NCBI RefSeq assembly: GCF_020497125.1
Contig: NC_059074.1
Coordinates: forward strand, 192,319,415 to 192,383,414
Direction of reading: 5' to 3'
From: Mauremys mutica
Lineage: Eukaryota > Chordata > Testudines > Geoemydidae
DNA: 64,000 nucleotides
The notes below the pieces were generated by a model. The model searched no databases. It had not been told where the DNA came from and was given only the letters and a program-made list of their open reading frames with translations. Shown here one piece after another: positions 53,191-64,000 of the stretch. Positions within the stretch are counted from its first letter, which is position 1, and each line of letters begins with the position of its first letter. Both the position numbers and the translations under genes were made by a program.

Positions 53191-53249
53191 TCGGCTGCAC
53201 ATCAACCAATGGGCCAGTATCCTTGCTCCTTTTCTGTGTGGGGATGCCC

Positions 53250-53880
53250 AGAAGGCAAATTTTGACAGGACGACAGAAGCAGCTACAGATTACCCCCAGC
53301 TGAAGGCGGAGATCCTGGTGAGGTCTGGCGTGACGACAGCTATAAGGGCACAGCAGTTCCACGGGTGGAAATACCAGGACAGCAAAGCGCCGAGGTCCCA
53401 GCTGTTTGATCTGATCCACCTCGCCCGGAAGTGGCTGTGCCCTGAGACCCATGGCCAAGAGAAAATTGTGGAAACCATAGTTTTGGACAGGTACATGAGA
53501 GGGCTACCACCAGATATATGAGGATGGGTCAAAGTGACCCCTCCTCCCATGACGAGCTAATTGCCCTCGTAGAGAGCCCCTCAGCAGCCCAAAATCTCTC
53601 GGACCACTGGGGAAGGAAGGTGCCAGAATAGGAGGCAAGTTTCTGCACCAAGGGCCTGAGTTGCCGTAGCCCCGGTCAGAACTACGGAGGGGAGGAAGGA
53701 GGCTGAAGAGCAGCTGGAGAGCACGGAGGGACTTGGGGACTGTGGGAGAAAGACTTGGGGGGTGAGGCCCAACAGCCCAAAAAATAGGGGGCTGCCCCAA
53801 GCAGGGTACAGATGTTGTGCATGTGGGGAAATAGGGCATATAGCTGCTGAATGCCCAATCCTAGAAGAACCCATGCAATG
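53250..53880 (+). pseudogene. Gmr1-like gag with SCAN-type capsid and zinc knuckle
   Basis: The frame gives [50 protein letters not shown] and [11 protein letters not shown], a very SCAN-like helical domain, followed by a stop at 53519. In another frame downstream is CCACGEIGHIAAECP, a CCHC nucleic-acid-binding knuckle. Gag is thus broken at least once. The match to SCAN could also come from a host SCAN zinc-finger gene, but the adjoining protease and integrase show it is a retrotransposon. Confidence 0.82.
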
Positions 53881-53884
53881 CGAC

Positions 53885-54473
53885 CTGGGAGATCTAGGAG
53901 GACCATGTGACCTAATAAATCTAGTAGGGATTGTGATCGTCCCCCATAAGTATACTAGACCAGTTAAAATGAATGGCATAGAGACCACCGTGTTAGTGGA
54001 CTCGGGAAGTGCGGTCACGCTGGTCTCGGGAAAGTTGGTTGGGCAAGACCAACTATCCCGGGCCAAGTGCACAGGAATATCCTGTGTACACAGAGAGATC
54101 AACTACTACCCAGACCATCCCGGTAAAAATAGAAGTCCTGGGAAATCCCACTAAGGTGATGGTGGGGGTGGTCCTGAAGCTCCCATATCCAGTCCTCATG
54201 GGACGAGACTTCCCAGGGTTTGGCAGCCTGCTTCCCGGAGAGGAGTCAGAAGGAGGCAATAATCCCAAAAACCATGAGATAACCCCAGTAGTTAGCACCC
54301 TCACGATCTTCCATGAATTTGCCAAGGATTTGTTCTCTCCCCCTGGGAAGCCTAGGAAGACTCAGCAAGAAAGGAGAGCAGATAAGAGGAGGGAAACAAG
54401 AATCTTGGCCCAGAACCAAAAGCCTACACTCATAGGGGAAAGAGTTGGCCCAACTGACAAGGGGACTATGTGA
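53885..54473 (+). pseudogene. Gmr1-like aspartic protease
   Basis: GIETTVLVDSGSAVTLVSG contains the catalytic D-S-G, and GRDFPGF is the C-terminal retropepsin signature. A frameshift at about 54080-54130 separates the two. A basic linker (QQERRADKRRETR) follows, and a G-run at 54475-54500 marks another frame break. Confidence 0.8.
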
Positions 54474-54499
54474 GGTGGGGGGGGGGAGGGGAGGGGAGG

Positions 54500-55560
54500 A
54501 GGTCGATGAACCAGCAGGTCCCCAGTTCCCCGGGGACACCCCCCCGAGGGATATAGAAATAGATCCCCCTGAGTTTGGGCAAATTGGATCCTCACTGGAG
54601 AATTTTGGGCAGGATCAGGCCAATGATCCAATATATAACAATATTTACAAGGAAGTAGTTGAGGTGAATGAGGTCCCTGTAGAAGGGAGAACCAAGGGCC
54701 CAGGGCCATATTATATGATAAAGACGGATCTGCTATACAGAGTAGTCCAGATCCAAGAACAAGTCATGGAACAGCTCTTAGTACCACAGAAGCATCAGAG
54801 GGGCATGCTGGATCTAGCCCACAGCCATCTGTTTGGGGGGCATTTAGGGGTAGATAAAACCCTCTATCAAATTCTGCAGAGTTTTTTTTGGCCTGGAATT
54901 TATGCAGCGGTCTGACGATATTGTGCCTTAAGGGCCCCTTTGGTACCTCTGCTGATTATTGAAGTCCCATTCGAGCGAATAGCTATGGACCTAGTAGGCC
55001 CACTGAAGAAGCCAGTCTGAGGCCATCAGCACATACTGGTTATGCTAGATTACACCACCTGATACCCCAAGGCCATACCCCTATGAAACGCCATGTCCAA
55101 GACTATAGCTAAGGAATTAATCCAAATTTTCTCCAGAGTAGCGATGCCCAAAGAGATCCTGATGGATCAAGGAACCCCCTTTGTGCCTAAATTAATGAAG
55201 AATTTGTGTGCAGTGCTCCACATATGGACCATAAGAACATCAGTCTAACATCTACAGACCAATGGCCTCATTGAATGTTTTAATAGAACATTAAAGAACA
55301 TGATACGGAAGGTGGTGAGCTGGGAAGGGAAGAACTAGGATGCCCTGCTGCCATACCTAATGTTTGCTATAAAGGAGGTTCTTCTGACTTCATCTGGGGT
55401 TTTCCCCATTTGAGCTGTTATATGGTCACCCCCCCCCCTCCGCGCCACGTAGCATGCTGGACATTGCCAAAGAGGCTTGGGAAGAACAGCGAACCCAGGG
55501 AGAATCATCAAGCATGTGTTGCAGATGAAAGACAGGATAGCCCAATTGCCCCCATAGTGC
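54500..55560 (+). pseudogene. Gmr1-like integrase
   Basis: Zinc-binding start HSHLFGGHLGVDKTLYQIL and FFWPGIYAAV (residues 110-156 of the frame ending 54915). The catalytic core is in decayed frame: MDLVGPL (first Asp, about 54987), MDQGTPFV (second Asp, about 55163) and TNGLIECFNRTLKNM (Glu, about 55260). In-frame stops occur at 54913, 55018 and later. All three catalytic acids are still recognisable. It ends in GC-rich sequence at about 55430. Confidence 0.82.
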
Positions 55561-55620
55561 GGAAACACGTGGAAAGGGCGCAAGATCTACTGACATATGA
55601 CTCCTTTATACCGGTATAGC

Positions 55621-57684
55621 TGCATCCACTCCAGGAGGTTGTGCCATTAACTACGGTGGTTTACTTACAACAGTAATATTGATATGTAGACAAGGCCTAA
55701 TTATCTACTCTGGAGCAGAGCTAGTCAAAATTTTTCTTTCAGAATTTGATGACTGTGTTTAAGTGAATATTTTCATGAAAGGTTCAGTTTCAGATTTTTC
55801 GGGGGACCTGTTGAACAAAGGGAGAAGGAGTGGTTCAGATTTGGGGGGTTTCCCTCATTTTCAGTGGCAAGATGAAAAATGAAAGAAGATCAAGAAAGGG
55901 GAAGTTAACATTTTCACTAAAGACCTCTATGAAAATTGAAAACGGCAAAATAATTGTTCCTCTTTTAAACCCACAAAGTAAAAGCGAAAACTTAGTAGTA
56001 GCTCAACCTTGACACCATTTATTCTGCCATCCGGATTCTGCAGAGAGCTAAGGGTGTGCTCTATTCCCAGAAGAGTCACTCAGGGAGGCCACCCTGTCAC
56101 ATCTCCCAGAAGTATCTGCATCCACATGGATTGCTCTGCTGTACCTCCTACACCCTCAACCACATCCAGGAGAGCACCGGGTGGCCTCTTAGCTTCCCCT
56201 CTCACCACTCCCAGCCAGAAGTGTTGAGGTGGTGGCAACAGGAAGAGCTCCCACACCTAGAGAAGGTGGCCCCACCAACAGGCATTCCTACACTACCTCC
56301 CCAAGGTAGCCTAAGCACTCCAACCTGCCATGATTTCAGATAACCTCAAGCTGCCCTTGGAGCCGTTCACCACCACCCAGACAACCCTCATGCTTCTCAT
56401 CACTGCATCCTCCCAGCCAAGCATCTTCTACTACCCACCCCAAACACCTCTCCACCTCACTTCCCTAGAGCCTCCACCCAATCATTCAACCTACCTCACA
56501 GCAACAACCCTCCCATCTCAGCACCTGCCCCAGAAAACCCATCCCACCCACCCCTCAACTATCTTCTCACCTACCCTAGGGAAGAGGCTACATGTGTGAG
56601 CACAAGGAGGGCTTCTTCCACTCTACTTCTGGGGAGGGCAGGGAGAATAGACTTTTACACACACACACACACACACACACCCTCCCCCCCACCCGTAGGG
56701 TGGGGAAGGAAGTCAGTGAGTTTTCTGTCCTCCGTGAGAAGTATCACACATTGCTGCCCAGAGGTCGGTGAGTTGCTTGTGACTGTATCTGAGACTTTGC
56801 CCTAATTTCCACATTTCCAGCTGATGTGTGATGTGCCTCTCCGTCTATGACTCCCCTACTACAACAGTCTAGTTTCCGAGGGTGGGGCTGCTAGCATGGG
56901 TTTGTTTCACTATGATGCAGAATGTGGGTCTGAAGTCATTGGTTCCACTTACCACAGAGGAGCAATACATAGAAGTGACAATTACATGGCATAAGGGCTA
57001 TGAGAATAAGTAGCAAATTTCTATATTAGTCAGATTCACTGTAGGAAACACAGCAGAAGAGGGTTTTTTAAGAGAAAAGAAATAGATTCCATGTAGAAGT
57101 CATAATAGAAGTGGATGCTATCTTGTTCCTTGTCCTGGATTTAGGCCAGCTGTATGCCACATTTTCTTCAGATCAAGAGATCTTCCAAGTGGGGTGTTTA
57201 GTCAGAAAGGGGCATTTTTAATCTATTGCATCCCAAATGGGGATTCTACAGACCTGACACAGACTAAAATTAGAGCTGTTTCAAGGTGCAAAGAATATTT
57301 CACACCTTAGATGGAATAAGAGATCAAAGAGGCTGCTGCATGATAGAGCACAAATCTTTCAGCATATATCCCAATGTAAACAGTGTGAGGAGTGCAGTGT
57401 GCCTTTGGGACAATGCCCTGCAGTTATTGTACCCATTAAAATGCATGGTATCTTGGGGCAGATATAACCCTACTCCCAAATGTTATGTGCAATTTAAAGG
57501 GAAATTGCATTCATGCATCTCAGATTAGCACTCAAATTTCAAAGAATAAGCACATCTTAATGAATAATCTGAAACACATTTTAATACAAAGACATTGATA
57601 CTTGGTGTCATCTTTTGACATGTCAACACTGGGATATTCCAGAAGGGTACAGTTTTCTAAAGATGTACAGTACAATACATTTAA
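55621..57684. other. No gene seen; T/P-rich stretch and microsatellite
   Basis: 55980-56590 is C-rich with Thr/Pro-rich frames and no domain. A CA run is at 56657-56680. The rest looks intergenic. Confidence 0.4.
56657..56680. repeat. (AC)n microsatellite
   Basis: About 12 uninterrupted AC units. Confidence 0.93.
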
Positions 57685-59534
57685 CTCAAGTGATCTCTCT
57701 CCTGCCATCCATCTCCATCCTCTGACAAACAGAGGCTAGGGACACCATTCCTTACCCATCCTGGCTAATAGCCATTAATGGACTTAACCTCCATGAATTT
57801 ATCTAGTTCTCTTTTAAACGCTGTTATAGTTCTAGCCTTCACAACCTCCTCAGGCAAGGAGTTCCACAGGTTGACTGTGCGTTGCGTGAAGAACTTCCTT
57901 GTATTTGTTTCAAACCTGCTGCTTATTAATTTCATTTGGTGATCCCTAGTTCTTGTATTATGGGAATAAGTAAATAACTTTTCCTTATCCACTTTCTCCA
58001 CATCACTCATGATTTTATATACCTCTATCATATCCTGCCTTAGTCTCCTCTTTTCCAAGCTGAAGAGTCCTAGCCTCTAATCTTTCCTCATATGGGACCT
58101 ATTCCAAACCCCTAATCATTTTAGTTGCCCTTTTCTGAACCTTTTCTAGTGCCAGTATATCTTTTTTGAGATGAGGAGACCACATCTGTATGCAGTATTC
58201 GAGATGTGGGCGTACCATCAATTTATATAAGGGCAATAATATATTCTCAGTCTTATTCTCTATTGCCTTTTTAATGATTCCTAACATCCTGTTTGCTTTT
58301 TTGACCGCCTCTGCACACTGCGTGGATGTCTTCAGAGAACTATCCACGATGACTCCAAGATCTTTTTCCTGATTTGTTGTAGCTAAATTAGCCCCCATCA
58401 TATTGTATGTATAGTAGGGGTTATTTTTTCCAATGTGCATTACTTTACATTTATCCACATTAAATTTCATTTGCTATTTTGTTGCCCAATCACTTAGTTT
58501 TGTGAGATCTTTTTTAAGTTAGTCACAGTCTGCTTTGGTCTTAATGATCTTGAGTTAGTATCATCTGCAAACTTTGCCACCTCACTGTTTACCCCTTTCT
58601 CCAGATCATTTATGAATAAATTTAATAGGATTGGTCTGAGGACTGACCCTTGGGGAACACCACTAGTTATTCCTCTCCATTCTGAGAATTTACCATTTAT
58701 TCCTACCCTTTGTTCCCTGTCTTTTAACCAGTTCTCAATCCATGAAAAGACCTTCCGTTTTATCCCATGACAGCTTAATTTATGTAAGAGCCTTTGGTGA
58801 GGGACCTTGTCAAAGGCTTTCTGGAAATCTAAGTACACTACGTCCACTGGATCCCCCTTGTCCACATGTTTGTTGACCTCTTCAAAGAACACTAATAGAT
58901 TAGTAAGACACAATTTCCCTTTACAGAAACCATGCTGACTATTGCTCAACAGTTTATGTTTTTCTATGTGTCTGAATTTTATTCTTAACTATTGTTTCGA
59001 CTAATTTGCCCGGTACCAACATTAGACTTACCGGTCTATAATTGCCAGGATCACCTCTAGAGCCCTTTTTAAATTTTGGTGTTACATTAGCTAACTTCCA
59101 GTCATTGGGTACAGAAGCCAATTTAAAGGACAGGTTACAAATCTTAGTTAACAGTTCCGCAACTTCATATTTGAGTTCTTTCAGAACTCCTGGGTGAATG
59201 CCATTTGGTCCCGGTGACTTATTAATGTTAAGTTTATCAATTAATTCCAAAACCTCCTCTAGAGACACTTCAATCTGTGACAGTTCCTCAGATCTGTCAC
59301 CTACAAAAGCTGGCCCAGGTTTGGGAATCTCCCTAACATCCTCAGCCATGAAGACTGAAGCAAAGAATCCATTTAGTTTCTCCGCAATGACTTTATCGTC
59401 TTTAAGCGCTCCTTTTGTATCTTGATCATCAAGGGGCCCCACTGGTTGTTTAGCAGGCTTCCTGCTTCTGATGTACTTAAAAACATTTTGTTATTACCTT
59501 TGGAGTTTTTGGCTAGCCGTTCTTCAAACTCCTC
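57685..59534 (-). pseudogene. CR1 LINE copy, same subfamily as 2268-6410, truncated at both ends
   Basis: It matches 2385-4240 almost base for base over about 1.85 kb. It carries the RT ([45 protein letters not shown]) and the C-terminal region ([30 protein letters not shown]). Frames at 59442-58954, 58949-58494, 58470-58099 and 58058-57765 are separated by breaks. Unlike the first copy, the catalytic motif keeps FADD. Both the 5' part and the last about 115 bp of the 3' end are missing; 3' loss is unusual for LINE insertion. Confidence 0.9.
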
Positions 59535-60193
59535 AAGTTCACCCATAACCAGCCTTGGATAGAGTTCCACCTGCACTCATGAACCAGCAATGTTAACTAA
59601 GTTTGAATTGTAATCTTTTCAACAAAGCTGGGTAACAAGCTTCTTGGAGTTCTCTGGATAGCCATGAAAATGCTGAGGCTGCTGTTCATCAGTGCACTGA
59701 GTTTGAAAACATCCATCTAAAAATCATATGAGAAAGCACCTAGCACAATGGCACCCTAATCTTAGTTGGGGCATCTAGGCACTAATGCGATAGGTCAGAG
59801 TGTTTTCTAGTAGAGTTGCTAGTAGTGGAAGGGGGACTAGTAGATCAGTGAGCATTGACCCTCGTCTATGGGTCTGTATTCATACCCGACACACTATTGT
59901 AATAATCTTTGAACAAAATACAGCTTGTGAGGTATCATTTGAAAACAAATAATGTATTGGCCAATGACATCAGGGTAAATTTATATAGCAACATATGTAA
60001 ATGATTAAATGCCCCTGATATTCTTAGCATGTGTTCAAAACCACATTCTTCTGCCTGGGCAGGGCTATTCCGGCTGAAGAAATGTGTGTTCACCTCAATT
60101 TACATACAAGTAGTTATGATAAATAAAGTGTGTGCAGGGGAGCTCCCTCTTATGGACACCCAGCCAACCAGCTATAAAATCCCTCTTGGTAGC
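59535..60193. other. No gene seen; possible LTR fragment
   Basis: 60160-60180 has CAGCTATAAAATCCC, a TATA-like promoter word. It may be part of another LTR disrupted by the one that follows. Confidence 0.35.
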
Positions 60194-60901
60194 TGTTCTC
60201 TGCTTGCTTTACCTGTAAAGGGTTAACAAAAAGTTCCCCAGGTAAAGGAAAAGGAGTGGGCACCTGACCAAGAAAGCCAATAGAAGGGCTAGAACTTTTT
60301 TAAATAGGGAAAGGAAAAAAAAACTTTCCCTTTGTCTGTTGTTCTCTGGGCTGGAGGGACAGAGCAGCCATGTATGAGCAGTTTTAAGCCAGGTATGATC
60401 ATAAATCTTCAGATCATACTTAGAACTACTTATCCAAATGTGTAAGTAGAGCAGAATGTTAAGCTAGATGCAATCAGGTTTATTTCTGTTTATTTTTTAA
60501 GGTTTGGGAATCTCCTCTGTGCTAACCCCTGATGCTTTTGTTTGTTTGTAACCTTTAAGCTGAACCCCCAAGAAAGCTATTTTGGGTGCTTAATTTTTGT
60601 AATTAATTGTTTCTTTTAAGATCTAGCAAAAAGCCTAAGTTCCAGATGGACTGTTTTCCTTTTTGTTTTTAATAAAAAAAAGTTTACCTTTTTTAAAGAA
60701 CAGGATTGGATTTTTGGTGTCCTAAGAGGTTTGTGCATGTTGTTTGATTAGCTGATAGAAAACAAAGGAAGTTAGCTGTGGCTTTCACCTACACCTCAGG
60801 GAAGAGCTGAGAAAGGGTTTGAGGACACCCCACAGGGAGGAATTCCCAAGTGTTCCTTCCTGGGTTCAAAGGGGTTTTTTTGCATTTGCGTGGTGGCAGC
60901 A
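60194..60901 (+). repeat. LTR-like repeat related to 40195-41003
   Basis: Begins TGTTCTCTGCTTGC, shares TTTACCTGTAAAGGGTTAA with the LTR at 40195, contains an AATAAA at about 60670, and ends GTGGCAGCA. Flanking bases do not match, so the limits are provisional. Confidence 0.5.
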
Positions 60902-62923
60902 TTTTTAATGTTAGAAAATATTTAAATAAATGGTTTTCTATTAACAGCGCGATTAATTTTTGCAATTAATAAAAAAGTAAGCGTGATTAAAGATTTGTTT
61001 TGAATCAAACTTAGAAGTGTTAGTACATTAGAACCACAGAAATTGTGCAATTTTTAAACATCATGCATAGACGACAGAACAGGAAACTGTCCAACATGAA
61101 TAGATCTATAGCATACGCTGACCTATTTTATGGATTCCAGACAAGTAACATGTTGCATGCTGGGAGTTTCTTGGTTACTTCATGGCATCTAGGATGTTCC
61201 ATGCCATGGACGACTAGTGGTGGCACTACAAGACTGATGACCTATTGTATTTGGTGATGTATCACACTGACATGCATGCAACAGGCCACAAAAATGCTGC
61301 TCTACCTACAGCTTCCTTTTAGGAGCCAAGCTTCTTGGTGACAGTTAACGTGTATTGAGTGGGATGGGGTGGAAGGAAAGGAGGATGAAATTATATGCAA
61401 CAATCTTGAGCCATTAACACTGAATTTAAATATAAAAAGGCAAGACAGAGTCCTTACAGCAGCTTTAATTTACATTTCACAATCTGCATATAATACCACA
61501 TCCTTGCAAGAGTCTACTCACTCATTTGCCTGAGAAGAATACATTTGTATCTTAACAGGTGAGTAAAAGTATTACTAATTTTTTCCATTATGCTAAAACA
61601 GTGAGTAGATTTTATGCCTTGTCTGGAAAATTAACATGACAGTTTTGCCTCGCTCTATTAAGATATACATTTAACACCTTAACCAATAATCAAATACTAC
61701 ATTCCATCTAGTGCAGTTGACCTAATGTTGGGGTGAGAGGTTTAATATTTACATTTCCTGACTGTTGCAGCTTTTAATCCACAGACTTAATATGCTGTGT
61801 TCACACAGGCTTTTTTCATTAAATTCTAATAGTCATTACTATGTATATGTGAATGTACATTATTTATGTAGGTGGAAGGTACATCAAGGCACTTGGGTGA
61901 GGTTGCAGGAGTTTTTATAATAAAGGATCAGAGCTGATTATACTTTCTCAGTCTAAAGATTGTGGCAGGTTTTCATCAGTCTGGGAGGAAGTTAGTTGTT
62001 TTTTTTTTAAAAGTTTGAGCCAAAAACAGCTCAGTCATTTTTGAGGTGAAGAAAGTGAAGATACTTTTTCAATTACGTAAATAAAATAAAATGAAAATTG
62101 ACTTGGTTTTAAATATTTCCAGTAGGTTAGTGGTAGCTTCATATTTAGGTTGAGATAATCACATATGCCGTGTAGGGAGAGTGCTCTGGTGAAAACGGAT
62201 TGTGATTTGTCAAAAAATTATGGGTTATTTTAATATCCACTGTGCATACACATTTCATAGGGTTCTGTTACACCCATGCAGAACTTGATGGTAACAGCTT
62301 AGGAAAATTCTCGAGCACAGCTCCATAGTTATGAGGGAGAAGGAGATTCTTGAGGTGCTTCATTCAAGATGTTGACAGCTTCTAGATTGTGCAGCTGTCT
62401 CGAACATAGGACTTCATAGAACAGTTAATAGGTGCTTGTCAGTGACAAGGCTTTAGTTGTTACCAAGTAGGGGGTGCTCTCACTGGCCAGGAAACAATGG
62501 TCCAGCTCCATCTCTCTCATCCTGATGGGAGTTGGGAACAACATGTTGAACAACATAGGGCTTTATACATGTTTTGCTGGGTGGTGCAACCTGGTTCCTC
62601 TTCTGATGTGGGCCAGTCAAAAAGCGACCACATTTCTGGCAAAGATTTGAAATGTGTAACCAGGATAGAAGCAGTGTCCCATCTCATCATCCAATGAGAA
62701 AATGAGGTCTCTCCTACAGCTTCTTGCAGCTCTGTCTGGAAAATTATATTATCTTAATGCAAAACCTCTTGTGACATCCTAGTTTGAGAGAGACATGTTG
62801 GACCATACTTTGAACACATGCTGGCTTACCTCCAGTCAGTAACTTCTGCAAGTTACTTTCCATGGCCCCCTTTACAGTGGGATCCTTTGGCTAACTTTGC
62901 ACAACTCCATGCTCTTTCCCTCT
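60902..62923. other. No gene seen; AT-rich, apparently unique
   Basis: No repeat family, domain or RNA gene recognised. CGATTAATTTTTGCAATTAAT-type inverted words occur at 60950-60990. Confidence 0.4.
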
Positions 62924-62925
62924 TA

Positions 62926-63042
62926 GGGTGACCAGATGTCCCAATTTTATAGGGACAGTCCCGATTTTTGGGTCTCTCTTATATAGGCTCCTATTACCCC
63001 CCACCCCCATCCCGATTTTTTACACTTGCTGTCTGGTCACCC
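62926..63042. repeat. Small MITE with TA duplication (mariner-like)
   Basis: A 117-bp element with GGGTGACCAGA and TCTGGTCACCC ends, flanked by TA on both sides. GGGACAGTCCC is an internal palindrome. A possible diverged relative is at 1538-1600. Confidence 0.85.
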
Positions 63043-63044
63043 TA

Positions 63045-64000
63045 TTCCCTCTGCACTCTTGGCCATCTACAGAAAAATCCATCTTGAAGTTAGACTGGAG
63101 TCTTTACGTGAAGTCTTTTCAAACTTCTGAGTAGTTCGGTCATTGTTATGTAGTTCATTATGCAGCAATATAAAAAGTCATTTGACTAATTTTCTTGGTC
63201 CATATCTAGTAAGATAACAATGAAATACTACAAAATAGCTGTACATGCCTCTATACCAGTACTTGATATTCCTTATACTCCAGCGATAAGAAGCAGCCTT
63301 ACTACTGAATCCAAAACTCTCCCTGCAACTGCCAGTCATTGAATTGATCAGGCCTTATGACATTTTGGTTGGTTCACCTTAAAGTGTTACACTTCACATT
63401 GGCTTCTCAACATAATATTTGAATACAGCTACTTCTTTTCATATAAAACAAAAATATAAATATAATATTAAATTCCTTGTTAGATTCCTTTTTTAAAGAT
63501 TATCTATATATTTCTTATTAAAATAGTTGGCATGGTCCAAACTATTCGCAATACTTTATGGTTGGGTTACCAAGACAATGAAGTTTCATCAAATTGAGGG
63601 GTCTGTTCGAGTGCCTTTGGATATCATAAAATTTAAGGTATAGTTTATTAAATCTTAATGGACACCTTTTAGGATTTATCTAACATTACACTTATACAAT
63701 ATCAAACATCACATCTTGATCTACTGTGTATTTATTACAACTCTATAGGTGTAAAGCATATAAAATAGAAGAAAAAAGGAAGTGACTTCACAACTCAGCA
63801 AGCGTTTGTGGTTAGGCTTAGTTGGTTAGCTATTTTAGCTACTGGACCTGTGGGAAACATTGAAATAGCATCTGCTGTCTGACATGCTTTAAAGTCTTAG
63901 GCCAGAACTCTCAACGTATGTGTGGCAATTAATAAGCTCCATACTTTCTGCATCATGACTACAAAAAGCAAACTTTTTAAATCAAGTAAACTAGAGAAGA
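63045..64000. other. No gene seen; AT-rich
   Basis: Only short frames and no recognisable repeat up to the window end. Confidence 0.4.

Larger units (their letters stand above)
53195..55620 (+). mobile_element. Gmr1-like Ty3/gypsy retrotransposon, gag-protease-integrase, decayed
   Basis: Order along the plus strand is SCAN-like gag (from about 53250), CCHC knuckle (about 53815), protease (about 53960-54225), linker, integrase zinc region (about 54780-54910) and integrase core (about 54960-55330). RT is not found between protease and integrase, and the copy ends before any RT. Integrase upstream of RT is the unusual order described for Gmr1 of cod, unlike normal Ty3/gypsy elements. Confidence 0.8.

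Noticed and set aside
53250..53519. Host SCAN-zinc-finger exon
   Set aside because: Followed by retropepsin and integrase motifs, so it is the capsid of a Gmr1-like element.
56009..56599. Thr/Pro-rich frames that could suggest a mucin-like protein
   Set aside because: Composition only; three short frames, no signal peptide and no splice context.

Overview
The window is vertebrate genomic DNA, almost certainly from a reptile and most likely a turtle. The evidence is the repeat spectrum: several CR1 LINEs with ATTCTATG-type 3' tails, a tRNA-derived SINE with a CR1-like tail, Gmr1-type Ty3/gypsy elements with SCAN-like gag, DIRS and Penelope remnants, hAT-type elements with 8-bp target duplications, and at least five families of retroviral LTRs. 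I found no intact host protein-coding gene. The only gene-like host remains are a decayed C2H2 zinc-finger piece near 50.6-51.4 kb and a CpG-rich promoter-like block near 18.1-18.9 kb.

Layout. 1-1.3 kb is the 5' end of a gamma-like endogenous retrovirus (ERV) on the minus strand, with a tRNA-Gln primer site. 2.27-6.4 kb is a nearly full-length CR1 (minus) with an intact ORF1 esterase and a broken ORF2. About 6.8-10.4 kb is an old Gmr1-like element (minus) carrying three later insertions with recognisable target duplications. 10.4-11.8 kb is a degenerate telomere-like array arranged as an inverted duplication. 12.74-12.95 kb is a perfect 95-bp palindrome. 13-18 kb holds LTR-like and hAT-type elements. 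18.1-19.4 kb has repeated ETS sites, ZNF143-type motifs and a CTCF-like site. 19.7-20.6 kb is a Penelope-like fragment with a 12-bp target duplication. 20.96-22.05 kb is a nested DNA element.

The most interesting locus is 23106-28479, a very young but defective retrovirus. Its two 282-bp LTRs are identical in this window and flanked by a 5-bp duplication. It has a tRNA-Trp primer site, an intact 680-codon gag with two zinc knuckles, and a correctly phased G GGA AAC frameshift site leading into a betaretrovirus-type dUTPase. The dUTPase frame then runs on into about 230 codons with no retroviral feature I can recognise. Protease, polymerase and envelope are missing. This is the architecture of a retrovirus that has replaced its replication genes with foreign, possibly host-derived, sequence and been mobilised in trans.

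28.5-35.6 kb contains two minisatellites (36-bp and about 55-bp units), a tRNA-derived SINE, and a DIRS gag remnant fused directly to a gypsy RT-RNase H remnant. 35.6-38.4 kb is a CR1 (plus) whose ORF2 is nearly open. 40-50 kb is dominated by solo LTRs with 4-5-bp duplications (40195-41003, 41384-42529, 44782-45580, 49023-50157), a MIR-like SINE and interrupted CR1 copies. 53.2-55.6 kb is a second Gmr1-like element in which protease is followed directly by integrase. 57.7-59.5 kb is a second copy of the 2.3-6.4 kb CR1 subfamily. 60.9-64 kb is AT-rich, apparently unique sequence with one small MITE.

All calls rest on reading the sequence. Family names come from motif recognition, not database searches.
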